Source: Desulfurococcales archaeon (lineage in GTDB: Archaea; Thermoproteota; Thermoprotei_A; Sulfolobales; Acidilobaceae). Taken from it: 5,346 nt of DNA. Where the stretch lies: assembly GCA_027012045.1 (NCBI GenBank), contig JALUZI010000232.1, positions 1 through 5,346 on the forward strand. The letters run 5' to 3'. Below the pieces are notes generated by a model, which saw only the letters and a program-made list of their open reading frames with translations, was not told where the DNA came from and did not search any database. A program made the position numbers and the translations under genes. Shown here piece by piece: positions 1-4,657 of this stretch (the first letter of the stretch is position 1; each line of letters starts with the position of its first letter).

Positions 1-605
1 CGTTTAAAGAAATCCGAAACCATCTGTTCTATAATCCTATCATACCTCCTTTGGCTCTGGCCACCCATCTTATGTTTGCCTGGAATATAGTCAGAAACCT
101 CCTCGAGAACCTCAAGCCTCGATCCTTGCAGTATACCCAGGGTAGCCTCATCCCTCTCTACTATTATTATTCCAATAACATCTTTCTCTTCAAGCATATC
201 CTCCAGGAACTCTAAGTGGAACTCTTTATCTGTCCTATAGAAGTAAACGGGGACTTTCTCGGGTGGAGAGAAAACGTAGCATACGAAATCTCCCGTCTCC
301 ATATTCTCCCCGCAGAAGACAGCCAGGCCGTTAGGCGGCACCTTACTTATCTTGGACAACCGGTCCATAGCGGCGGAAAGCGCCCGTTGCACAGCATCAC
401 GAGTCCTCTTTAGCTTGATGTTATCAGTTATAGACAGCTCCTGTCTAAGCATATTCATCACGTCGCTCAGAGGCCTGCCTGGAGGTATGTACAGGCTTAG
501 TAGAACAGTGGCCGGGGCCTTCCACTTCTTCAACTCCTTTATTATATCCTGCAAGTCCCTCTTCGTCGCTTGAAGCCTGGTAACAGCTTTCTCCAACACA
601 CACAC
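1..605 (-). CDS. prf1: Peptide chain release factor aRF1 (N-terminal and GGQ part; gene runs off the window start)
   Basis: Archaeal class-1 release factor. It reads all three stop codons in the ribosomal A site and triggers peptidyl-tRNA hydrolysis. About 201 codons are visible; the C-terminal part lies beyond base 1. With GTG 605 as residue 1, the NIKS-equivalent of domain 1 is NIKL-KRTR at 62-69, the YxCxxxF-equivalent is YRTDKEF at 123-129, and the catalytic loop [15 protein letters not shown] follows with GGQ at 181-183, close to its place in eukaryotic eRF1. Three start codons lie in the same frame within 10 bases: GTG 605, GTG 599 and TTG 596. An AGGGTG that could pair with 16S rRNA (608-603) would favour TTG 596, whereas the promoter box near 638 gives an almost leaderless RNA and favours GTG 605; the start is undecided. 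The gene is divergent from the tsaC-type gene, with 75 bp between them. Identity is secure from the GGQ context. Confidence 0.96.
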   Translation of the reverse strand, partial: MCVLEKAVTRLQATKRDLQDIIKELKKWKAPATVLLSLYIPPGRPLSDVMNMLRQELSITDNIKLKRTRDAVQRALSAAMDRLSKISKVPPNGLAVFCGENMETGDFVCYVFSPPEKVPVYFYRTDKEFHLEFLEDMLEEKDVIGIIIVERDEATLGILQGSRLEVLEEVSDYIPGKHKMGGQSQRRYDRIIEQMVSDFFK

Positions 606-630
606 CCTATTTGATTCAATAGAGACGTTT

Positions 631-645
631 GACGTTTAAAATTAA
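631..645. promoter_or_regulatory. Shared bidirectional promoter box between prf1 and tsaC
   Basis: The 75-bp gap between the divergent genes holds one AT block, GTTTAAAATTAA, readable as an archaeal TATA element on both strands: TTTAAAA towards tsaC and TTTTAAAC towards prf1. On the minus strand its centre is about 33 bases from GTG 605, so the prf1 mRNA would have a leader of only a few bases. On the plus strand it predicts a start near 666, some 15 bases before ATG 681. Just beside it the 7-mer GACGTTT occurs twice in tandem (624-630 and 631-637), which could be a regulator site. The box assignment rests on sequence and spacing alone. Confidence 0.5.
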
Positions 646-680
646 GCGAACACAAACAACACTAATCAGGATGCACAGCA

Positions 681-1280
681 ATGACACGCCTAGTAAGGAT
701 AAGCGAAGACTCATGCCTACCGCAGAGCGTCAGGAAAACAGTCAAGGAAATCCTCGATAGAGACGGGGTAATCGTTTACCCTACAGATACCCTGTACGGG
801 CTTGGCACAAGACTAACAGTCAAAGGCCTCGAAAGGATCTTCGAACTGAAGCATAGGCCGAGAAACAAGAAATTCCCTATACTGATAAGCGAGTCCCATA
901 ACATCCTACAACTCATAAAAACTAATGACACCATCTGGAAACTAGTATTAGAGCACTGGCCAGGACCCCTGACAATAGTGGCGGAGGCATCGGAGCAAGC
1001 GCCTGAGACTATAAGATATTGGGGTCATATAGGGGTCAGGCTACCGGAGAGCTGTATTGCGAGAGAACTAGCCAGACTGGCCGGCGGATTTATTATCGGA
1101 ACATCCGCGAATCGGTCGGGAAAGCCTACTCCCTCCACAGTCGATAAAATCATAGCGGAGTTCGGGGAGGAAGTAGATCTGTACATAGACGCTGGCCCTA
1201 GAGCCGGACCTGCATCCACCGTTGTAAAGGTTGACGACGGGGAGGTTAAACTGTTGAGGGAGGGCGCTATACAACTGTAA
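681..1280 (+). CDS. tsaC: L-threonylcarbamoyladenylate synthase, YrdC-domain only (TsaC/Sua5 family)
   Basis: Makes threonylcarbamoyl-AMP from threonine, bicarbonate and ATP, the first step of t6A37 modification of ANN-decoding tRNAs; the KEOPS complex then transfers the group. The 199 residues form one YrdC domain. Visible motifs are PTDTLYGLG (34-42), KHRPRNKKFPILI (57-69) with the K-x-R substrate-binding pair, HWPGPLT (92-98), GVRLPE (118-123), GTSANRSGKPTP (140-151) and DAGPRAGPASTVVK (170-183). The C-terminal Sua5 domain of the roughly 340-residue Sua5 proteins is absent, so this is the short TsaC form. ATG 681 is the first start in frame; the RBS is weak (AGG at 668-670). The thioredoxin-like gene follows after 65 bases on the same strand and may be co-transcribed. 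The family is certain; the choice between the names tsaC and sua5 is by architecture. Confidence 0.94.
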   Translation: MTRLVRISEDSCLPQSVRKTVKEILDRDGVIVYPTDTLYGLGTRLTVKGLERIFELKHRPRNKKFPILISESHNILQLIKTNDTIWKLVLEHWPGPLTIVAEASEQAPETIRYWGHIGVRLPESCIARELARLAGGFIIGTSANRSGKPTPSTVDKIIAEFGEEVDLYIDAGPRAGPASTVVKVDDGEVKLLREGAIQL

Positions 1281-1329
1281 TACCGCGGCCTCACTATTAC
1301 AAGACCACTCTCCCACTAACTATTCATGT

Positions 1330-1335
1330 GAGGTG
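1330..1335 (+). promoter_or_regulatory. RBS that sets the TTG start of the thioredoxin-like gene
   Basis: GAGGTG is complementary to the CACCTC of the archaeal 16S rRNA 3' end and sits 10 bases before TTG 1346. The apparent upstream GTG at 1328 overlaps this site, so it is unlikely to be the start. Confidence 0.65.
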
Positions 1336-1345
1336 GAAACATCTA

Positions 1346-1663
1346 TTGATACGGATAACAGTGTACAAAGGCTTAGATAACCCCAGCACTATAACATGGA
1401 GGCTAGTAAAGGACATCTCAATCACACTTGCCAGGGAATACGAGTTAGACCTAACTGTCGACTCCATCGAAGTACCAACCATAGACTACGAGAACCTGCC
1501 CAAAGTAATCGTTAACGGTAAAATAGTTGTAGAGGGACGTATACCCGGAGTAGACGAGCTCGTAGAAGCCGTCTTCAACACCATAAAGGAGAAAAGTATA
1601 ATCGGCCCAGCTGGTTTCCCGTTACCAGTCTCAGATGAACACCTAGCGCTACAGGAAAACTAG
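1346..1663 (+). CDS. Small thioredoxin-fold-like protein without cysteines
   Basis: Start chosen as TTG 1346 because GAGGTG at 1330-1335 is an excellent RBS 10 bases upstream. The longer reading from GTG 1328 would place that RBS inside the gene. This gives 105 residues beginning MIRITVYKG. The pattern fits a small archaeal thioredoxin/glutaredoxin-like fold: a first strand (IRITVY), a long helix (about 18-33), a second strand (LTVDSIEV), then LPKVIVNGKIVVEGRIPGVD, which resembles the cis-proline strand, beta-hairpin and start of the last helix in that fold. There is no cysteine anywhere, so the CxxC redox centre is missing and thiol chemistry is excluded; a binding or structural role is possible. 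The tail after about residue 85 (IIGPAGFPLPV...) is extended and proline-containing. It follows the tsaC-type gene and ends 2 bp from the argF stop. The fold is inferred; the exact function is not recognised. Confidence 0.75.
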   Translation: MIRITVYKGLDNPSTITWRLVKDISITLAREYELDLTVDSIEVPTIDYENLPKVIVNGKIVVEGRIPGVDELVEAVFNTIKEKSIIGPAGFPLPVSDEHLALQEN

Positions 1664-1665
1664 TG

Positions 1666-2607
1666 TTACCTGATGAAGACAGATAGAATAGCTTTCTGAG
1701 CATGCAACCTGTTCTCCGCTTGATCCCAGACAACACTCTGGGGGCCATCTATCACGTCACTAGTAACCTCTTCTCCCCTATGCGCTGGCAGGCAGTGCAT
1801 GAAAATAGCCCTAGGGGAATGCTGCATCAGTGAGGAGTCAACACGGTATCCCTCAAGCAGCTTCCGTTTCCTCTCTGCCTCATCCTCCTGCCCCATACTC
1901 ACCCACACATCGGTATAGACAACATTGGCTCCCCTTACAGCCTCAATAGGATCCTCGGTAACCTCCACTAAGCCCCCGGTCTCGCCTGCCAGTTCCATGG
2001 AATACTCCAATAGCTCCCTATTGGGATACAGCTCCCTTGGTGTAGCTATTGACATGTTCATACCGAGCTTAGCGGCAGCAACCATAAGACTGTTCAACAC
2101 GTTATCTGTTCCATCCCCTATAAAAGCGATTTTAACACCGCTCAACCTACCAGTCTTCTCATAGATCGTCATGAGATCAGCCATTATTTGCGCTGGATGA
2201 GAGAAGTCGCTTAGAGCATTAATGACAGGTGCATCAGAATACTCGGCAAGCACCTCTAGGTCCCTGTGAGCATAGACCCGTGCAACTATGCCGTCGAGAT
2301 ACCTAGATAGAACCCTGGCAGTGTCGGGAACAGTCTCCCCCCTGCCTAACTGTAGCTCCCTCCAGCTCAGGTATAATGGATGCCCTCCCAACTGGTATAC
2401 CGCTACGTCAAAGCTTATCCTGGTCCTAGTACTGGGTTTCTGGAATAGTAATCCAATACTCCTGCCAGCCAGCACGGGAATAGTTCTCTCCCCGGCATAG
2501 TACCTCCTCTTCAACTCTAAACCGAGTTTGACGAGCTCCCTGATCTCTTCACCTGTGAAATCTTTAAGGCAGAGGAAGTCTCTCCCCCTCAGATTATACA
2601 GCGACAA
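1666..2607 (-). CDS. argF: Ornithine carbamoyltransferase
   Basis: Converts carbamoyl phosphate and ornithine to citrulline in arginine biosynthesis, or the reverse in arginine catabolism; cytosolic. At 313 residues it has the usual family length. Carbamoyl-phosphate loop FQKPSTRTR is at 55-63, HPAQ at 137-140, GDGTDNV at 164-170, the ornithine-side SMG loop in [14 protein letters not shown] at 271-275 and the [10 protein letters not shown]-terminal motif at 298-306. HCLPA and the SMG loop separate it from aspartate carbamoyltransferase. The commoner OTC form of the second motif is HPCQ; here the cysteine is alanine. The TTG start is well supported by a perfect GGAGGTG (2621-2615) seven bases upstream. 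The gene is divergent from a small DNA-binding-like gene and convergent, with 2 bp between stops, with the thioredoxin-like gene. No other arg gene is in the window, so the direction of the pathway cannot be told. Confidence 0.96.
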   Translation of the reverse strand: MSLYNLRGRDFLCLKDFTGEEIRELVKLGLELKRRYYAGERTIPVLAGRSIGLLFQKPSTRTRISFDVAVYQLGGHPLYLSWRELQLGRGETVPDTARVLSRYLDGIVARVYAHRDLEVLAEYSDAPVINALSDFSHPAQIMADLMTIYEKTGRLSGVKIAFIGDGTDNVLNSLMVAAAKLGMNMSIATPRELYPNRELLEYSMELAGETGGLVEVTEDPIEAVRGANVVYTDVWVSMGQEDEAERKRKLLEGYRVDSSLMQHSPRAIFMHCLPAHRGEEVTSDVIDGPQSVVWDQAENRLHAQKAILSVFIR

Positions 2608-2614
2608 CTATTAG

Positions 2615-2621
2615 CACCTCC
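2615..2621 (-). promoter_or_regulatory. Perfect RBS of argF
   Basis: On the minus strand this reads GGAGGTG, fully complementary to the archaeal anti-Shine-Dalgarno sequence, seven bases before TTG 2607. It decides the otherwise unobvious TTG start. Confidence 0.8.
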
Positions 2622-2645
2622 CCTACCCTTAATGTCCGTTAATCC

Positions 2646-2657
2646 GATTTATTAACA
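2646..2657. promoter_or_regulatory. Shared bidirectional promoter box between argF and the small plus-strand gene
   Basis: GATTTATTAACA reads as TTTATTAA on the plus strand and TTAATAAAT on the minus strand, each a good archaeal TATA element. Towards argF it predicts an RNA start near 2625, leaving a short leader that just includes the GGAGGTG. Towards the plus-strand gene it predicts a start near 2679, giving an almost leaderless message for GTG 2682. TTAA(C/T) recurs at 2639, 2652 and 2672, which might be sites for an autoregulator. Inference from sequence and spacing only. Confidence 0.5.
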
Positions 2658-2681
2658 CTATTCAAACCTCATTAACTAGGG

Positions 2682-2981
2682 GTGGCATGGAGGTTGTCGT
2701 ACGCCCGTAAAATGGCTGAGAGAGCAGTTAAAGACGCGTTGTTTAAACAGGTAGTCGATAACGTTCCAATGGAGGATGTAGCGGAATGGCTGTACGAGGA
2801 CTTCGGGGTCAAAGTAGGGAGGCGAACCTGGGATAATTATAGGAGAGCCGTGTTGAAGAACTCTGACGTTAAACCCCAGGATATAGCTATACTATTATTG
2901 GACCATGGTATACAACCCAACGAAGGGGCATGGGATGTCCAGCCTAGGAGAAACCTGCCGTCTTCTACGGGTAATAAATGA
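2682..2981 (+). CDS. Small helix-rich, probably DNA-binding protein of unknown family
   Basis: 99 residues, not recognised as a named family. Residues 10-60 are highly helical and basic. VPMEDVAEWLYEDFGVKVGRR (28-48) followed by TWDNYRRAVL looks like a helix-turn-helix, in which a DVAEWL helix, a FGVKVG turn and an aromatic/arginine helix would contact DNA; a second short helix follows (KPQDIAILLLDHG, 64-76). The last 20 residues overlap the next gene and look unstructured. There is an in-frame stop at 2673, so the start must be GTG 2682 (nearly leaderless from the box at 2648), TTG 2694 (GGGGTG at 2679-2684 as RBS) or ATG 2712; the first is reported. It is divergent from argF and overlaps the following winged-helix gene, so the two are probably co-expressed. 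A regulator of argF or of itself is possible but unproven. Confidence 0.7.
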   Translation: MAWRLSYARKMAERAVKDALFKQVVDNVPMEDVAEWLYEDFGVKVGRRTWDNYRRAVLKNSDVKPQDIAILLLDHGIQPNEGAWDVQPRRNLPSSTGNK

Positions 2982-3567
2982 CATAGCGAAACCCAAGAGG
3001 AATATCCCTCCAGGCTTCAACAAAGCCCATGTTCTAGTAGCCCTACAAGCCACCAGTGAGGAACCTAGGAACAGGTGTTTCCTCGAGAAAACCCTTGGGA
3101 TAGGAGAAGCATCCGTCAAAACCTTAGTTAAACGTCTCAAGGAGAAAGGCCTAGTCAGGACTAGTAGGCATACAGGTACCAAGGCAACGGACCTAGGCCG
3201 GGAAATAGCTAGGCTACTGAACTCGATGCTCCTAGTCATGCCTGTGGAATGCAATATTACAAGCGGTCAGGATATCCTCGTTATTATACCTGGAATAAGC
3301 CCTCCAAGAGACATAGTTGAGGTTTACAAGGTACGGGATCACCTGGTCAAGTCGGGGTGCAATGTATCGGTCATCGGGGGATACCTGGATAACGAGCTCG
3401 TCACACCTGGTATCGAGGAGGACTATGCTGTTAAACTGAAACAATGTATTGTGCATGCTGCAAGCGATGCCTCCCTAAGGGGTAATGGTGTTTTCGTATT
3501 CTTTCCACGTAACCTCTCCTATGAGTGTCTAGATGGCGTGCTGTCGTTTTTACTATCGCTGTGTTAA
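2935..3567 (+). CDS. Winged-helix protein, DUF4443-like
   Basis: 210 residues from ATG 2935, which has GGGG at 2925-2928 as a modest RBS; ATG 2905 in the same frame would add ten residues but has no RBS. IPPGFNKAHVLVALQ (24-38) leads into a winged helix (about 32-95): the recognition-helix region is LGIGEASVKTLVKRLKEKGL, the wing is VRTSRHTGTKATDLG. This order, with GFN-AHV in front of a MarR-like winged helix, resembles the archaeal DUF4443 proteins as I remember them. The C-terminal half alternates strands and helices (ILVIIPGIS, CNVSVIGGYLD, GVFVFFPRN) and suggests a small alpha/beta sensing or dimerisation domain. Seven cysteines (8, 48, 106, 142, 171, 198, 210) are many for this size but form no metal-binding cluster. 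It overlaps the preceding gene by 47 bases in another frame, which suggests translational coupling. Its TAA stop lies inside the first 20-bp repeat. The ligand and targets are unknown. Confidence 0.8.
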   Translation: MSSLGETCRLLRVINDIAKPKRNIPPGFNKAHVLVALQATSEEPRNRCFLEKTLGIGEASVKTLVKRLKEKGLVRTSRHTGTKATDLGREIARLLNSMLLVMPVECNITSGQDILVIIPGISPPRDIVEVYKVRDHLVKSGCNVSVIGGYLDNELVTPGIEEDYAVKLKQCIVHAASDASLRGNGVFVFFPRNLSYECLDGVLSFLLSLC

Positions 3568-3582
3568 CCCCCCAGTTAACAT
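3563..3582. repeat. 20-bp element GTTAAC-N6-GTTAAC-AT, copy 1
   Basis: Two palindromic GTTAAC hexamers (3563-3568, 3575-3580) around CCCCCA, followed by AT. The flanking T 3562 and A 3581 extend the arms to seven bases, so RNA or DNA could form a 7-bp hairpin with a six-base loop. It contains the TAA stop of the winged-helix gene. The same element, with one mismatch, lies at 4638-4657 in the same orientation on the other side of the whiP-like gene. Confidence 0.8.
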
Positions 3583-3592
3583 ACCAGGTTCC

Positions 3593-3600
3593 TTAATAAA
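3593..3600 (+). promoter_or_regulatory. Possible promoter box upstream of the 47-codon ORF
   Basis: TTAATAAA centred about 26 bases before ATG 3622 is the spacing expected for a leaderless archaeal transcript. Without RNA data this is suggestive only, since the gap is AT-rich. Confidence 0.3.
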
Positions 3601-3621
3601 CATAACCTACTACATCTGAAG

Positions 3622-3765
3622 ATGCAGATTTCTTGCCGCTTACTTGGATCTTTTCGAAGTAATACTTTCCTGTATTATTGTGAGATGAAAGATGATCATG
3701 GTGCAAAAACATATAGTAATACCTTATACAAACGGAAACATGAGCATCAGGTTTGGGTACGATAA
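3622..3765 (+). CDS. Possible small leaderless ORF, 47 residues, unknown
   Basis: Reads ATG CAG ATT ... CGA TAA: 47 residues beginning MQISCRLLGS and ending EHQVWVR, basic, with two cysteines and many Tyr/His. It resembles nothing I know. In favour: an AT box lies at leaderless distance from the ATG, and it is the only start-to-stop reading that fills most of this gap. Against: no RBS, and its codons (TTA, CTT, CGA, TCT) differ from the AGG/CTA-rich genes beside it, so it may be chance or the remnant of a foreign gene. Confidence 0.22.
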   Translation: MQISCRLLGSFRSNTFLYYCEMKDDHGAKTYSNTLYKRKHEHQVWVR

Positions 3766-3793
3766 TATCGCTAGTTCCTGAAGTAGTAATTAT

Positions 3794-4558
3794 TTATGAT
3801 ACACCACATAAATCGCTAATCAACCTCTTAATTTTACGTGTAAAACCTACTCGTACACCCAGTCTTCTGTCATCATATATGTAAACGATCTGTTTAGTTT
3901 GTAGGTTTCTCACTACTCGTAAAATGAAAGGCATATCTGCCTGTAGCTTCTCTTGTATTTGGTCTAGGTACATGTAGCTTGATCCCCATGTTGCGTAGTT
4001 GTTGGCTAGTACTTCGAGGACTTCGAGTTCTTCGGGTGTGAGGTTTCCTTTTAGTTCGTGTATAATGCATTGTGGATCTATGTTTGTTAGCTGGATTGCT
4101 TGTTTTTGAGGTTTATTGTCTGGTTGATTGGTTTGTTTTACAATGAATGACAAGATTTCACTGGTTTTATGCGGGGATGAGCCGAGTTTCTTGTTGTTTC
4201 TTGTCACATATTTCTTTTCACCTAGAAGTTGTTTTGCTATCGTAACGTATTCATTGAATCGTGTAGCAAGCGTTCTTTCAACTATGCTTTTCGCATAGTC
4301 TTCCCCCTTCGGGGTCAGGTACCATAATCCATTGCTATACTCTAGGTACCCTCTTGTTTTCCAGTAGGAAAGATAGCTGGATACGTACTTGGTTTCAACG
4401 CCGATTACACCGGCTATCTCAGCAGCTCTCATAGGCTTTGAGAGGAGGAGGACGAGGGCTGCCTCTATAATTTTACTGCGGGGACCTCCTCTGCCTCCCG
4501 TTGTTTTTATTACTTCCTCGGCTATGTACTCTAGTATGCTATGATAGTTGTCTTCCAA
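3794..4558 (-). CDS. whiP: WhiP-like double winged-helix protein (putative replication initiator)
   Basis: 254 residues. The first winged helix (about 26-85) is SKIIEAALVLLLSKPMRAAEIA, a turn, VETKYVSSYLSYWKTRGYL and a hairpin wing (EYSNGLWYLTPKG). A low-complexity Lys/Asn/Gln/Pro linker follows (about 113-165). The second winged helix (173-245) is LTPEELEVLEVLANNY, YLDQIQEKL, MPFILRVVRNLQTKQI and a wing IYDDRRLGVRVGFTRKIKRL. Two winged helices joined by a flexible linker in about 250 residues fit WhiP, the crenarchaeal protein distantly related to eukaryotic Cdt1 that binds origin DNA in Sulfolobus and Aeropyrum. The start is TTG 4558; no other start lies near, and the RBS is only a loose AAGGGGA. 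The gene lies 99 bp downstream of the Nre-family gene on the same strand, with no T-run on that strand between them. A plain transcription factor with this architecture is the main alternative. Confidence 0.6.
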   Translation of the reverse strand: MEDNYHSILEYIAEEVIKTTGGRGGPRSKIIEAALVLLLSKPMRAAEIAGVIGVETKYVSSYLSYWKTRGYLEYSNGLWYLTPKGEDYAKSIVERTLATRFNEYVTIAKQLLGEKKYVTRNNKKLGSSPHKTSEILSFIVKQTNQPDNKPQKQAIQLTNIDPQCIIHELKGNLTPEELEVLEVLANNYATWGSSYMYLDQIQEKLQADMPFILRVVRNLQTKQIVYIYDDRRLGVRVGFTRKIKRLISDLCGVS

Positions 4559-4657
4559 CTGGTCCCCTTAGGTGATATTTGTCTTTTCACAAGAATATGG
4601 GTGTCTGCTCGGTATTACCTTGTTTTTCCTTGTCAACGTTAACTCCCCAGTTAACAT
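4559..4657 (-). other. Spacer between the Nre-family gene and the whiP-like gene
   Basis: 99 bp that starts directly after the Nre stop with repeat copy 2 (4638-4657). On the plus strand CCTTG-TTTTT-CCTTG (4618-4632) is a short direct repeat around a T run. On the minus strand AAATATC (4580-4574) could be a promoter box, but it lies only about 19 bases from TTG 4558, shorter than usual. The minus strand has no T-run for termination, so read-through from the Nre gene into whiP is likely. Confidence 0.45.
4638..4657. repeat. 20-bp element GTTAAC-N6-GTTAAC-AT, copy 2
   Basis: GTTAAC (4638-4643), TCCCCA, GTTAAC (4650-4655), AT. It differs from copy 1 at 3563 only in the first spacer base (T for C) and lies in the same orientation, 1075 bp away. 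It starts immediately beyond the stop codon of the Nre-family gene (4660-4658). The neighbouring bases on both sides differ from those of copy 1, so the repeat unit ends sharply at 20 bp. Confidence 0.8.

Larger units (their letters stand above)
3568..3793. other. AT-rich intergenic region next to the whiP-like gene
   Basis: 226 bp between the ends of two convergent genes. It holds most of repeat copy 1, a TATA-like TTAATAAA (3593-3600), a possible 47-codon ORF (3622-3765), and on the minus strand a run of five T (plus-strand AAAAA at 3704-3708) that could end the whiP transcript. It is more AT-rich than the genes to its left. No tRNA or other RNA gene is seen. A replication origin here is conceivable because of the WhiP-like neighbour, but I see no convincing array of Orc1/Cdc6 boxes. 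Confidence 0.5.

Noticed and set aside
430..472. C-box-like GTGATGA with a later CTGA on the minus strand
   Set aside because: The spacing between boxes (about 28 bases) is too long and the sequence is explained by conserved aRF1 coding.
216..573. Two plus-strand ORFs of 65 and 73 codons
   Set aside because: They lie antisense to the aRF1 gene, whose minus-strand protein has clear family motifs; the plus readings resemble nothing.
1671..1699. Possible C/D box guide RNA: TGATGA at 1671 and CTGA at 1696
   Set aside because: The internal C'/D' pair and a final CTGA at proper distance are not found, and the stretch is coding sequence of argF on the other strand.
2895..3456. Minus-strand ORFs of 119 and 74 codons opposite the winged-helix gene
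   Set aside because: The plus-strand frame has a recognisable winged helix and a suitable start; the antisense readings show no family features.
3568..3793. CRISPR array or tRNA gene in the AT-rich gap
   Set aside because: No regularly spaced repeats and no cloverleaf or T-loop sequence can be found; the 20-bp repeat has a single copy here.
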